From an uncultured Chloroflexota bacterium (GTDB lineage Bacteria; Chloroflexota; Dehalococcoidia; CAUJGQ01), in NCBI GenBank assembly GCA_937879875.1, contig CALFMN010000021.1, forward strand, positions 62,001 to 126,000: DNA of 64,000 bases, given 5' to 3'. Position 1 is the stretch's first letter, and every line of letters starts with the position of its first letter. The notes beneath the pieces were generated by a model that made no database searches, was not told where the DNA came from, and saw only the letters and a program-made list of their open reading frames with translations. Positions 16,662-26,280 of this stretch are shown here, one piece after another. A program made the position numbers and the translations under genes.

Positions 16662-17441
16662 ATGCCCGACGATGCTCAGCCCGCCGAGGGCGATGCGTTG
16701 CGCCACGCCCTGACGCTGGACCGCTATCCCCGTTCCGCCGCCTATGACCCGCGCTGGGTGATCGAGCACATGATGGGGCCGAACGTGCTGTGGCTCACGG
16801 AGGCGCTGACCGAGGCGCTGCCGTTGGCGCCGGGCATGCGCGTGCTCGACCTGGGCTGCGGCAGGGCGCTTTCGTCCATCTTCCTCGCCCGCGAGTTCGG
16901 CGTGCAGGTCTGGGCGGCGGACCCCTGGATCAAGCCGTCCGAGAACTGGACCCGCGTGCGCGAGGCCGGTCTGGAAGAGCGCATCTTTCCGATCTCCGCC
17001 GAGGCGCACCGGCTGCCGTTCGCGGAGGGCTTCTTCGACGCGATCCTCAGCATGGACGCCTACCATTACTTCGGCACCGACGATCTGTACCTGCCATACT
17101 GCGCCCGCTTTCTCAAAGACGGCGGCCGCATCGGCATCGCCGTGCCGGGCATACGCGCGGAGCAGCAGCGCTTGCCACCGCCGCAGCTCGCGCCGTACTG
17201 GGACGCGGACTTTTGCTCGTTCCACAGCCCCGCGTGGTGGCGCCGGCACTGGGAGAAGAGCCTCGCGGTCACGGTCGAACATGCCGGCTGGCTGCCGCAC
17301 GGCTGGGCGGACTGGTTGGCCTGGAATCGCGTCTGCGCCCTCGCGGGCCGCGGCTCCGAGCCGGAGCGCGCCCTGCTTGAGGCCGACGGCGGCGAACTGC
17401 TCGGCTTCAGCCGCGTGGTGGCGCGGCGGCAGCCTGCATAG
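16662..17441 (+). CDS. SAM-dependent class I methyltransferase
   Basis: This 259-residue enzyme carries motif I as RVLDLGCGRALSSIFLAREF, then DPWIKPSENWTRV and LPFAEGFFDAILSMDAYHYF (motif IV region) followed by FLKDGGRIGIAVPG. These mark a Rossmann-fold small-molecule methyltransferase. A C-terminal Trp-rich extension (WRRHWEKSLAVTV) may bind the acceptor. AAAGGA lies seven bases before the ATG. The acceptor is unknown. Confidence 0.87.
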   Translation: MPDDAQPAEGDALRHALTLDRYPRSAAYDPRWVIEHMMGPNVLWLTEALTEALPLAPGMRVLDLGCGRALSSIFLAREFGVQVWAADPWIKPSENWTRVREAGLEERIFPISAEAHRLPFAEGFFDAILSMDAYHYFGTDDLYLPYCARFLKDGGRIGIAVPGIRAEQQRLPPPQLAPYWDADFCSFHSPAWWRRHWEKSLAVTVEHAGWLPHGWADWLAWNRVCALAGRGSEPERALLEADGGELLGFSRVVARRQPA

Positions 17442-17473
17442 CCGCCTCACGCCGCCGACGCGGGCGCGTTGCC

Positions 17474-19039
17474 TCAACCGCGGCGCAGCGCCCGGCCCGG
17501 CAAGGCGCCGGTATGCTCGCCGCCATCCACGACGATCTGGCCGTTGACGATCACCTGCTCGATGCCGATCGGGAACTGCTTCGGCTGCTCGATCGTGGCG
17601 GGCGATCGCACCGTGGCCGGGTCGAAGACGACCACATCTGCCTTGAACCCGTCTTTCAGCAGGCCGCGGTCGCGCAGTCCCAGCGTCTGCGCCGGCAGCG
17701 AGGTCAGCTTGCGAATGCAGTCCGCCATGCCGAGAATGCCCTCTTCGCGCACCAGATCGCCCAGCATCGTCGGCGCGGCGCCGTAGGTGCGCGGGCTGAC
17801 TTTGTCGCCGACCAGCAGCGCGTCGCTGCCGAGCATCGTGCTCGGATGCTCCAGAAACTTGCGCACGTTCACGGGGTTGCCAAACGTGCCGATCTGCACC
17901 AGGTTCAGGTCTTCATCGAGCAAGAGATCGCAGAGCGTGTCGATCAGGCTCTTGCCCAGCGTCTCCGCGATCTGCGGCAGGCTCCAGCCCTCGAAACGGC
18001 GGTACTGCGGCCGGCTGAAGTTGGCGGTGAGGTAGCTGTCGAGCCGCAGCCGCTGGAAGTTGGGGTCGGCCGCCATCTTCCGGCGCACGGCCTCGTCGCT
18101 GATCCGCTCCAGCAGCTTCGGCACGCCGCCGTCGTGCGTCCACTCGGGCAGCAGACTGACGAGGCGTGTGCTCGAATAGACGTAGGGATACACGTCGGCC
18201 GTCACCTGCTGGCCGCGAGCGGCGCGCGCGTCCACCAGTTCCAGCAGCTTGCGCCAGGCGCCGGGGAACGGCCAACCCGAGTTGAAGTGCGAGATGTGTA
18301 CGGGAATGCCGCTGCGTGCGCCGATCTCCAGCGCCTCGGTGATCGGATCGACGTGGCGGTCGCCCATGCCGAAGCGCACGTGGGTGACGTAGAGGCCGCC
18401 GAGCGCGTCCGCCTCTTTCGACAGCTCAACCAGCTCCTCGGTGCCGGCGTAGCTGCCGGGCGGGTAGGTGAGACCCGTCGAGATGCCGAAGGCGCCCTCT
18501 TCCATGCCCTGCCGGATCAGCGTGCGCTGCGTCTGCAGCTCGGCGCCGGTCGGCGCGCGGTCGTCCCAGCCCATCGCCGAGATGCGAATCGGCGAGTTGC
18601 CCATCACGTAGCAGACGTTGACCGCGACCTTGCCGTCGAAGTGTTCGAGATACTCGCCCACCGAACGGGAGCGCAGGCCGTCGGGCGGCCGGCCGTCCAG
18701 CCCGGCGTTGAGCGTGATGAAGTGCTGCAGATCCTCGCCCTTAAGGATCGGCGCGTAGGAGTTGCCGTCCACGCCGATCAGCTCGGTGGTAATGCCCTGC
18801 CGCACTTTGGGCTCGTGGCGGGGCTCGCTGAGGATCACGTTGCCGCTGTGCGCGTGCATGTCGATGAAGCCGGGGCAGACGATGCGGCCGCGCGCGTCGA
18901 TCGTGCGCTGCGCCGCGACGCGCGCGGTGTCGCCGCGCAGGAGGCGCAGCGCGTCGCCCGCGATCGCCACGTCGGCGCGCAGCCAGGGATTGCCGCTGCC
19001 GTCGTAGACCTGGCCGTTGCGGATCAGCACGTCGTACAT
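17474..19039 (-). CDS. D-aminoacylase / N-acyl-D-amino-acid deacylase family amidohydrolase
   Basis: This 521-residue metal-dependent hydrolase starts MYDVLIRNGQVYDGSGNPWL and has the metal motif GFIDMHAHSG. It then shows GISTGLTYPPGSYAGTEELV, VTHVRFG, VHISHFNSG and a late GSDALLVGDKVSPRTYGAA with the catalytic Asp position. This order fits the D-aminoacylase branch, which removes acyl groups from N-acyl-D-amino acids. AGAGGGGG precedes ATG 19039. Substrate range cannot be predicted, since many members are annotated only by homology. Confidence 0.87.
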   Translation of the reverse strand: MYDVLIRNGQVYDGSGNPWLRADVAIAGDALRLLRGDTARVAAQRTIDARGRIVCPGFIDMHAHSGNVILSEPRHEPKVRQGITTELIGVDGNSYAPILKGEDLQHFITLNAGLDGRPPDGLRSRSVGEYLEHFDGKVAVNVCYVMGNSPIRISAMGWDDRAPTGAELQTQRTLIRQGMEEGAFGISTGLTYPPGSYAGTEELVELSKEADALGGLYVTHVRFGMGDRHVDPITEALEIGARSGIPVHISHFNSGWPFPGAWRKLLELVDARAARGQQVTADVYPYVYSSTRLVSLLPEWTHDGGVPKLLERISDEAVRRKMAADPNFQRLRLDSYLTANFSRPQYRRFEGWSLPQIAETLGKSLIDTLCDLLLDEDLNLVQIGTFGNPVNVRKFLEHPSTMLGSDALLVGDKVSPRTYGAAPTMLGDLVREEGILGMADCIRKLTSLPAQTLGLRDRGLLKDGFKADVVVFDPATVRSPATIEQPKQFPIGIEQVIVNGQIVVDGGEHTGALPGRALRRG

Positions 19040-19228
19040 CGCGAGCCCCCTCTGTCCCTGCATGGAATCTGCAGGAAAGTCCGGCAGCCGACCCGTGAGC
19101 GCCGTCCCCGCGGCATTCACGGCCTGCCTGAATCGGCTGTGGCCACGCTACCATGGCAGAGCCTGGCAGGAACGCAGCCCGCCATTACAGGGTAACGCGG
19201 CACCGGCAGAGCACCGAGGAGGCCGTCC

Positions 19229-19821
19229 ATGACGAGCGCCGTCGAGCATCTGCTGGCGAGGGATGAGGCGCTGCGGGCGTGGGCGCGGGCCGTGATTCCC
19301 GGCGGCATGCAGGGCCACGGGAGCCACTGGGCGTGCTGCCGGACCTCGCCACCTATTCGAAGGCGATCGCCAACGGCTATCCGCTGGCAGCCGTGGCCGG
19401 TTCCGACCGGCTGCGCGAGGAGACGGCCGGCGTCTACGCTACCGGATCGTTCTGGTATGGCGCCGTGCCGATGGCCGCCGCGATCGCCACGATCGCGACG
19501 CTGCGCGACGAGCAGGGCATCGCCACGATGCAGCGCATGGGCACGCTGCTGCGCGATGGTCTCGCCAGACAGGCCGAGAGCCACGGGCTGATGATTCACC
19601 AGACCGGACCCGTGCAGATGCCGTTCCTCACCTTCGCCCGCGACCAGGCGTTCGAGCGGGCGAACGTCTTCACCGGCGAGGCGGCGCAGCGCGGCGTCTA
19701 CCTGCACCCCTGGCACGACTGGTTTTTAAGCGCGGCGCATACGGAAGACGACATCGGCCAGGCGTTGGAACGCACGGACGAGGCATTCGCGGTCGTGCGG
19801 CGCAAGTTCGGCGCGGAATAG
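19229..19821 (+). pseudogene. Class III aminotransferase with large internal deletion
   Basis: The first frame (from ATG 19229) encodes MTSAVEHLLARDEALRAWAR and AVIPGGMQGHGSH, the N-terminus of a glutamate-1-semialdehyde-aminomutase-like enzyme. At about 19327 the reading continues in another frame with GVLPDLATYSKAIANGYPLA, the PLP-lysine segment normally about 200-250 residues later, and runs to the C-terminus (HLHPWHDWFLSAAHT-like end). Roughly half the gene, including the cofactor phosphate-binding loop, is missing and the junction is out of frame. AGGAGG-like sequence still precedes the start. It is non-functional unless the C-terminal piece is used alone. Confidence 0.82.
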
Positions 19822-19969
19822 CGCGATTCCGACAACCGGCGCTCGCTGCTCCACGGTATTCTTGGAGAGGCCGGACCCCGCGCGGTCGGCCTGGATCGCG
19901 TCGGGGAAACCGCCGGCAGCTCGCGCTGCGGGCGCATGAGAAACCGCCGCGGCGGAGAAGGAGCGGACG

Positions 19970-20707
19970 ATGGGCAGACTGGAGGGCAAGGTCGCCCTGA
20001 TCACCGGCGGGGCGCGCGGGCAGGGCGCGGCCGAAGGCCGGTTGTTCGCGGCGGAGGGCGCGGGGGTAGTGCTTACCGACGTGCTGGACGCGGAGGGCGA
20101 GGCCACGGCGAAAGCCTGCGGCGGCGTCTACCTGCATCACGACGTCACCAGCGCCGAGCAGTGGGCACGGGTGGTCGCGGCCGTGCTCGATCGCCACGGC
20201 CGGCTCGACATCCTGATCAACAACGCCGGCATCTGGCTGACGGGCCGGCTAACCGATACGTCCGAGGCCGACTACCGCCGCGTGATCGACGTGAACCAGA
20301 TCGGCGTCTTCCTCGGCATGCAGGCCGTGGCGAAGCCAATGATTGCCGCGCATGCGGGCGCGATCGTGAACATCTCGTCGATCGCCGGCATGCGCGGCGC
20401 GGCGGCGGGCTTCGCCTACGGGGCGAGCAAATGGGCCGTGCGCGGCATGACCAAGTCGGCGGCGCGCGAGCTTGGGCCGCACGGCATTCGCGTCAACTCG
20501 ATCCACCCCGGTTTGATCGAAACCGCGATGCTGCACCAATTGCCGGGCATCGACGCCGGCGGGCTGGAAGATCGCCTGCGCGCCATTCCGCTGGGCCGCG
20601 TGGGCGAAGCGGAGGACGTGGCGAAGCTGGCGCTGTTCCTCGCGTCGGACGACAGCGCCTACGCCAGCGGCCACGAGTTCATCATCGACGGCGCCCTGAC
20701 CGCGTAG
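19970..20707 (+). CDS. Short-chain dehydrogenase/reductase
   Basis: This 245-residue SDR has the cofactor motif ALITGGARGQGAAEGRLFAA, NNAG, IVNISSIAGMRGAA and the catalytic YGASK with upstream Ser. Asp in VVLTDVLDAEG after strand 2 favours NAD(H). The pattern is close to 3-alpha/20-beta-hydroxysteroid and similar alcohol dehydrogenases, but the substrate is unknown. It follows the broken aminotransferase by 148 bases. Confidence 0.9.
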   Translation: MGRLEGKVALITGGARGQGAAEGRLFAAEGAGVVLTDVLDAEGEATAKACGGVYLHHDVTSAEQWARVVAAVLDRHGRLDILINNAGIWLTGRLTDTSEADYRRVIDVNQIGVFLGMQAVAKPMIAAHAGAIVNISSIAGMRGAAAGFAYGASKWAVRGMTKSAARELGPHGIRVNSIHPGLIETAMLHQLPGIDAGGLEDRLRAIPLGRVGEAEDVAKLALFLASDDSAYASGHEFIIDGALTA

Positions 20708-20727
20708 CGGAGGCGTTCGGCCCGCCC

Positions 20728-20766
20728 CAGGATCGTCTCCTTCGCCCAGGATTGGGCGAAGCAACG
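20728..20766. repeat. Family B half element, copy B7
   Basis: CCCAGGATCGTCTCCTTCGC followed by CCAGGATTGGGCGAAG is one end of the family B repeat, isolated after the SDR stop. No second end is seen within 200 bases. Confidence 0.6.
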
Positions 20767-20963
20767 GTCTTGATGGTGCCGGTGCGGGGCAGCGTGTGGG
20801 GAGCGCAGCCCATGGGGCACCGCCATGCCCGCCGGTGGCCGGCGCTGCGGCGCTGGTCAGGGACGGCGCGGGGACAGCGGCGGCGGGGGCGGGAGCGCTC
20901 CGCGTTGCGGGCGCGGCCCGGCGCCGGCGTGTCCCGAATCAACCGGCCAATCGCCGTGGTCAG

Positions 20964-21505
20964 CTATTTGAGCTGGCGGACATATTCGGCGACGGCAGCG
21001 GCGAGACTTGCGGCGACCAGGCCGTCGGCGAAGGGCTGGCGGCGGCGTTCGGCCCCCAGCTATTCCTGGACCTGGCGCCGGCGCGTGACCAACGCGGCCA
21101 ACTCACGCAGCGGCCTGGTGGGCAGCGGCCGGGGCACCAGCGTCGTGGTGGCGGCGAAGGGGCGAGCACGCGGGCATCGCCGCGGTCGGTCTTGCAGAGA
21201 ATCCCCTGGCTTCTGGCGAAGGCGCGGGCCTGGCGGGGATTGACGACCAGCACCGGCAGAGCCGCTGCCTGCAGCGCCAGGGCACAGGCGGCCTCATAGG
21301 CACCCACCGCCTCCAACACGATGAGGCGCGGCCGCTGTGTGGCGAGCTGCGCGACGAGGGCGGCGATGCCGTCGGCGTCGTTGGCCAGGCGCTGCGGCGT
21401 GCCTTGCCGATGGACGGCGAGGTCGAGCTGCGCCTTGCTCACGTCGATGCCCACAGCACAGGCAGCGGTAGCGGGCGCAGGGCCGGAGGTGGGTGTGCTG
21501 GTCAT
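20964..21505 (-). pseudogene. IS110-family transposase, truncated and frameshifted
   Basis: From ATG 21505 (AGGAGG upstream) the frame gives CAVGIDVSKAQLDLAVHRQG, LEAVGAYEAACALALQA and VNPRQARAFARSQGILCKTD plus RGDARVLA, the DEDD RuvC-like N-terminal half of IS110 transposases. Near 21170 the frame shifts; another frame continues LRELAALVTRRRQVQE, an amber codon, then LGAERRRQPFADG to a stop at 20964. The C-terminal transposase_20 domain is absent. This is a decayed IS remnant. Confidence 0.85.
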
Positions 21506-21692
21506 CGCTGGGCCTCCTGTGCCCCGACCTTGTCGATGCGGGCTCGTGGATCCGGGCAACGGTCCGGGGTTGCTGAGGAGTCAGGGGCGCCGCCCAGGCT
21601 CATCCACGGGCTGGCGGCACCGAGGGCCGAACGGGCTGACGCGCCTGCCAGCTCCCACCCTGCGGGATGAGCAAGATACAGGGGCCGAACGG

Positions 21693-23912
21693 CTACAGCG
21701 GCAGGCCGACCGTTGCGGTATCGCGCTCGCCGATGCGCAGATCGTGGTTGGGCGCCATGCCCTCCGGGAAGAGGTTCGTCTCCAGCAGCGAGCCGCAGGC
21801 CGGACACGACCACTCGTACAGCTCCACCGCCGGATCGTGTCGCGGCCGGATATGCACGCCCAGCTCGGCCAGGCGCCCGGATGCCTCGGAGACGCGCATT
21901 TTGCAGCCGTCACGCCAGTTGCGCCCCGCGCCGGCCAGCTCGGCGCCGCAGGAACCGCAGGCGATCGCGCCGTCGCCGCCCAGCGCCAGCGCGGGGTGGA
22001 AGCCGTCCTGGCCGGAGACGTCCCGGCTCGGCTCGCCGCCGATGCGCCGGCGGCGAATCTCCAGCCGCTCGCGCCGCGTCGCCGCCTCGTCCACCGAGAC
22101 GCCGTCCGCACCGAGCACCACGCCGTGGGCGACGCGGGCCACATCCGGTGTCACGTAGGCGGCGATCACGTCGGCCAGCACCCGCCGCGGGTCGCGCGTG
22201 ATCGGGTCGCCGATGCCGGCGCCGCCGCCGGTGATCTGGTGGAAGACATCGCCCTTTGACAGCGGCACTCCGGCGATGTGATTGAGCAGCGTCGTCTCGC
22301 CGCCGCCCATCTCCGCTACGCCCTGCGGCAGCCCCTGGCCGTTCGCCAGCCGGTTACGCACGTTGGTGCCGCGCACCACGTTGAAGAAGTTCGTGCCGCC
22401 GGGGTAGCCGCCCATCAGCGCCCGCGTGGGCACGGACGACATCGCGTTCTCCAGCGTGCCGGTCAGCGCCTCGGTGCGCCACGGCGTCCAGGCGAAGTCC
22501 ATGCCCTGGCCGCCCCGGTTGTAGCCCGGCCCGCCCGAGCCTTTGTTCAGCCGGCGCCAGAGGTAGAGCATCGGGTAGTTGCCCTCGTTAATCTCCACGT
22601 CCGGAATGCCGTTGCCGAGCTGCACTTCGTATGAGGAGACATCGAGGCCGTCGATCGTGCTCTGCGCACCCATGCCGCCGGAGCCGCAGTCCATCACCGC
22701 GAAGGCGGTATACGTTCCGAACTGCGACTGCCCCACCCACGAATTGCCCGGCCACGACATGACGCCGAGTGAGAACGTGCGCTGGCGCAGCTCGGGCTCC
22801 AGCGCGATGCCCAGCGCCTTGGCGAACGCTTCGGCCGCGGCGCGCGCCGCCTTCGAGGCGCCCTCCATGTGCCCGCAGGAGACAGGCGCGGGCAGCACGG
22901 GGTGCAGCACCGTGCCCGGCGCGGGCAGTTGCATGCGCACGGGTCGGAAGAGGCCGGCGTTGGCGGGCATGTCGTAGCAGAGGGCAAAGAGCAGGATGCT
23001 GCCGACCACGCCCAGCATCGCGCCGTAGCCCGCGTTGATGAAGCCGTCGCTCTGCGCGTCGGTCTCCGTGAAGTCGAGCACGAGATCGGAGCCCTTGATG
23101 ATCAGACGCAGGCCGATCTTGTAGAGTTGGTCGGCGCCGTGGCCGTCGTACTCAGCCCAGTCGTACGTCTCGTAGACGCCGTCCGGCAGCGCTTCGATGC
23201 GGCCGCGCACCACCTGCTCGCAGAGGTTCTTGTTGACCTCAACGTACTTTTCGTATTCCTCCAGCCCGTAGACGTCGAGCAGATCGGCCACGCGCATCTG
23301 CGCCACGTTGAGCGCGGCCACCAGCGAGCGCACGTCGTTGATCACGATCGGCAGCCGCACGTTATGCACGAGCAGCCGCACCATGTCGGGAATGAAGGTG
23401 CCGCGGCTGACGATGCGGATCGGCGGCAGCCGCAGCGCCTCGCCGTAGCAGTCCCAGGCCACCGGCGCCCAGCCGCCGGGCGACATGCCGCCCACGTCGA
23501 GGATGTGTGCGTTGGAGAAGGCCCAGCCGACGAGCTGCTCTTTCCAGAAGAGCGGTGAAACCACGGCCACATCGCCCTGGTGAATGGCGCCGCCGTCGTA
23601 GGGGTCGTTGAGAATGAAGGCGTCGCCGGGGTGCACGTCGTCGCCGTACTGCTTCACGACGGCGCGCACGCCTTCGAGCGAGCTGCCCATATGCGCGATC
23701 ACGTAGCCTGAGAAGCCGATGTGCTCGACCTTGCGGTCGAAGATCGCGCAGCAGAAGTCTTTGGCCTCGGAGAGGATGGGCGAGCCGGAGGTGCGGATCA
23801 GCGTCGTCGCCATCTCCAGGCTGATATTGCGCAGCCGGTTCTGGATCACCTCGGCGATGATCGGGTCGTACTCAAGCTGCTCTTGCTCGCTGCGAACCGC
23901 GGTGCTGGCCAT
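21693..23912 (-). CDS. hyuB: Hydantoinase B/oxoprolinase (HyuB/AcxB) with zinc-ribbon C-terminus
   Basis: This 739-residue protein is the B subunit of an ATP-dependent hydantoinase/oxoprolinase/acetone-carboxylase type enzyme. The HyuB domain (about 1-580) has EVIQNRLRNISLEMATTLIR, DAFILNDPYDGGAIHQGDVA and GGGAGIGDPITRDP. The last ~110 residues form an extra domain with CGSCGAELAGAGRNW and SCPACGSLLETNLFPEG. It resembles the separate gamma subunit (AcxC) of acetone carboxylase, here fused. AGGAGGG lies four bases before the ATG. It forms an operon with hyuA, 78 bases upstream. The substrate (cyclic amide, oxoproline or ketone) cannot be fixed from sequence. Confidence 0.9.
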   Translation of the reverse strand: MASTAVRSEQEQLEYDPIIAEVIQNRLRNISLEMATTLIRTSGSPILSEAKDFCCAIFDRKVEHIGFSGYVIAHMGSSLEGVRAVVKQYGDDVHPGDAFILNDPYDGGAIHQGDVAVVSPLFWKEQLVGWAFSNAHILDVGGMSPGGWAPVAWDCYGEALRLPPIRIVSRGTFIPDMVRLLVHNVRLPIVINDVRSLVAALNVAQMRVADLLDVYGLEEYEKYVEVNKNLCEQVVRGRIEALPDGVYETYDWAEYDGHGADQLYKIGLRLIIKGSDLVLDFTETDAQSDGFINAGYGAMLGVVGSILLFALCYDMPANAGLFRPVRMQLPAPGTVLHPVLPAPVSCGHMEGASKAARAAAEAFAKALGIALEPELRQRTFSLGVMSWPGNSWVGQSQFGTYTAFAVMDCGSGGMGAQSTIDGLDVSSYEVQLGNGIPDVEINEGNYPMLYLWRRLNKGSGGPGYNRGGQGMDFAWTPWRTEALTGTLENAMSSVPTRALMGGYPGGTNFFNVVRGTNVRNRLANGQGLPQGVAEMGGGETTLLNHIAGVPLSKGDVFHQITGGGAGIGDPITRDPRRVLADVIAAYVTPDVARVAHGVVLGADGVSVDEAATRRERLEIRRRRIGGEPSRDVSGQDGFHPALALGGDGAIACGSCGAELAGAGRNWRDGCKMRVSEASGRLAELGVHIRPRHDPAVELYEWSCPACGSLLETNLFPEGMAPNHDLRIGERDTATVGLPL

Positions 23913-23928
23913 GTTACCCTCCTGGGGG

Positions 23929-23994
23929 TTAGGTGACAGTAGGTTTCTGGTCCAGCCGCTCCCTGTAACCAGTAACCAGTAACCTGTCACCTAA
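23929..23994. repeat. Inverted repeat in the hyuA-hyuB gap
   Basis: TTAGGTGACAG at 23929 and CTGTCACCTAA ending at 23994 form an 11-bp perfect inverted repeat. Between them are tandem CCAGTAA units. The right arm overlaps the last codons of hyuA. It may modulate the ratio of the two subunits or be a small repeat insertion. Confidence 0.55.
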
Positions 23995-26063
23995 ACGGTG
24001 AGCCGGTAGTTGCGGAACTCGTCCACGCTGAGTTCCGCACCCGTGGGCACGTAGATCGTCGTATCCACATCTTCCACGATCGCCGGGCCTTGCAGGCTCA
24101 TGACCGGCGCGAAGGCGGCGCCGCGATACACGGCCACGCGCTCGCGCCGGCCGAGGTCGGGCAGCAGCGCCTCGCGCGAGCCGTGCCAGGCTCTGTCCGC
24201 CGAGCCGCCGTCGCGCGCGAAGCGGCGCAGCGCCGGCTTGTTGACGCGGCCGATGCCCGTTACGCGGGCGTTGAGCATGATCGGCGGGAACCCTTCCCAG
24301 GCCGTGCCCTTGCCGTACAGCCGCTCGTAGCTGTCTTTGAACTCGCTGGCGATCTGCTCGCGGTGCGCCTCGGTGAGCTGCGCCGCGGGCAGCGGCACGG
24401 TCAGTTCGAAGATTTGGCCGGCGAACTTGAGATCGCCCTCGTAGCGCAGCTCGATCTGGTCGGGCGCGAAGTTGCGCTGCGCGAGCACGCTGCGCGCCTG
24501 CTCGGCCAGGCTGCCGATCACGGCGTTCACCGGCTCCAGCGGCGCCGCCGGCACGATCCAGTTCACGGTCTGCACGAAGGAGCGCACGCCGTCCGCCCAC
24601 AGCAGGCCGTAGGCGGAGAAGACGGCCGCATCGTCCGGGATAATGATCTCCTTGATCCCCATCGTGCGGCAGATCTGCGCCATGAACAGGCCGCTGGCGC
24701 CGCCGAACGAAACCATGACGAAGCGGCGCGGGTCGTAGCCCTTCTCGATCGTGGCCGAGCGCACCGCGTTCGCCATCGTGTCGGTCACGATCTGGTAGAG
24801 GCCGCTGGCCGCCGCGTCTTCTGTCCAGCCCAGCGGCTCGGCGATGCGCGTACGCACGGCGCTCGCCGCCGCCGCGCGGTCCAGCTTGATCGCGCCGCCG
24901 AGGAAGTAGTCGGGGTCGATCAGGCCGAGCGCCACGGCCACATCGGTTACGGTCGGCTCGGCGCCGCCGCGCCCGTAGCAGGCGGGGCCGGGCACGGCGC
25001 CGGCCGACTGCGGCCCCACGCGTGGGGCGCCGCGCGAATCGAGCCAGCAGACCGAGCCGCCGCCCGCGCCGATCGCGGAGATGTCCACCATCGAGATGCC
25101 GGTGTCGAACTTGCCGAGCTGCACGCGGTGCGCCAGCGTGAGCTCGCCGTCTTTGATCAGCGCCGTGTCGAACGAGGTGCCGCCCATGTCGGCGGTGATC
25201 GCGTCTTGAATGCCCAGCGCCTGCGTCAGCGCCCGTGCGCCAAGCGCACCGCCGACGGGGCCGGAGTTGATGAGCTGGATCGGCTGCTCCTGCGCCTCGG
25301 CAGTGGAGAGCAGGCCGCCGATCGACTGCATCATCGACAGCTCGACGCCGAGGCCGCGCTGCTTCAGCTCACGTTCGAGTTTGTCGACGTAGGTCTCGAT
25401 CCCCTTCGAGGCGTAGCTGTTGAAAACCGTCGTCACCATGCGCTCGTACTCGCGCGCCACGGGGAAGACGCGTGAGGAGATGGAAACGAACAGGTCCGGA
25501 TACAGCTCGCCCGCGATCTCGCGTACGCGCTGCTCGTGCGCCGAGTTGGCGAACGACCAGAGGAAGCAGACGGCCAGCGCCTCGCAGCCGCCCTCCACGA
25601 GCCGCCGGATCGCCTCGCGCACCTGCTCCTCGTGCAGCGGCACCACGACCTGGCCGAAGGAATCGACCCGCTCGTCCAGCTCAGCGATGTCCTCGCGGGC
25701 GACGATGTCGGGCGGCGGTGTCTGCGTCCAGAGGTCCATGTCGTTGGTGCGGGCCGAGCGGGCGATGCGCAGCGTATCGCGGAAGCCGCGCGTGGTGATC
25801 AGGCCGACGCGCCGGCCGCGCAGCTCGGCGATGGCGTTGGTGACGATCGTGGTGCCGTTGATGAACAGCTCGCAGCCGCGCAGGATGCCGCCCAGATCAA
25901 GGTCGGCCTCACGGGCCAGCGTTTCGAGGGCGTCGAAGATGCCGCGGGGATAGTCGTCGGGTGTGGTGGGCGCCTTGGCGCGGCGGACGTGGCCGTCTTC
26001 GTCGATGGACACCACATCCGTGAACGTCCCGCCGATATCGACGCCGATGTGGTAGCGAGGCAT
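23991..26063 (-). CDS. hyuA: Hydantoinase A/oxoprolinase (HyuA/AcxA) subunit
   Basis: This 690-residue protein starts RYHIGVDIGGTFTDVVSIDE, the ASKHA nucleotide-binding motif. It continues with FINGTTIVTNAIAELRGRRV, ADMGGTSFDTALI, IGAGGGSVCWLD and GPACYGRGGAEPTVTD, all typical of HyuA/AcxA. It binds ATP and works with the HyuB subunit encoded just downstream. Length is normal. GGAGGG precedes the ATG. Together with the fused zinc-ribbon on HyuB, the pair is closer in layout to acetone/acetophenone-carboxylase-like enzymes than to simple hydantoinases, but this is inference. Confidence 0.92.
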   Translation of the reverse strand: MPRYHIGVDIGGTFTDVVSIDEDGHVRRAKAPTTPDDYPRGIFDALETLAREADLDLGGILRGCELFINGTTIVTNAIAELRGRRVGLITTRGFRDTLRIARSARTNDMDLWTQTPPPDIVAREDIAELDERVDSFGQVVVPLHEEQVREAIRRLVEGGCEALAVCFLWSFANSAHEQRVREIAGELYPDLFVSISSRVFPVAREYERMVTTVFNSYASKGIETYVDKLERELKQRGLGVELSMMQSIGGLLSTAEAQEQPIQLINSGPVGGALGARALTQALGIQDAITADMGGTSFDTALIKDGELTLAHRVQLGKFDTGISMVDISAIGAGGGSVCWLDSRGAPRVGPQSAGAVPGPACYGRGGAEPTVTDVAVALGLIDPDYFLGGAIKLDRAAAASAVRTRIAEPLGWTEDAAASGLYQIVTDTMANAVRSATIEKGYDPRRFVMVSFGGASGLFMAQICRTMGIKEIIIPDDAAVFSAYGLLWADGVRSFVQTVNWIVPAAPLEPVNAVIGSLAEQARSVLAQRNFAPDQIELRYEGDLKFAGQIFELTVPLPAAQLTEAHREQIASEFKDSYERLYGKGTAWEGFPPIMLNARVTGIGRVNKPALRRFARDGGSADRAWHGSREALLPDLGRRERVAVYRGAAFAPVMSLQGPAIVEDVDTTIYVPTGAELSVDEFRNYRLTV

Positions 26064-26280
26064 GCGCCCTCCCTGTCACCGCAATCGTCGCGGCCGATCC
26101 TCAGCCGGACCACGAGAGCCGGCTCTTACTCCAGGCCGCGGCAGCAATCCCGGCGATTGTGCACCGTGCCCTCTGAAGTATCAACAACCCGGAATGGCGA
26201 TCCTGCCGCGGTTCAACGCGCTGCGCGGTGCGCTTGAAAGCGATCCGGCGCGAGCGAGAACGGAATGCGCCGCTTCGGTG

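Noticed and set aside
20800..20945. Possible gene between the SDR and the IS110 remnant
   Set aside because: Frames are short, Arg-rich and without a ribosome site; no similarity recognised.
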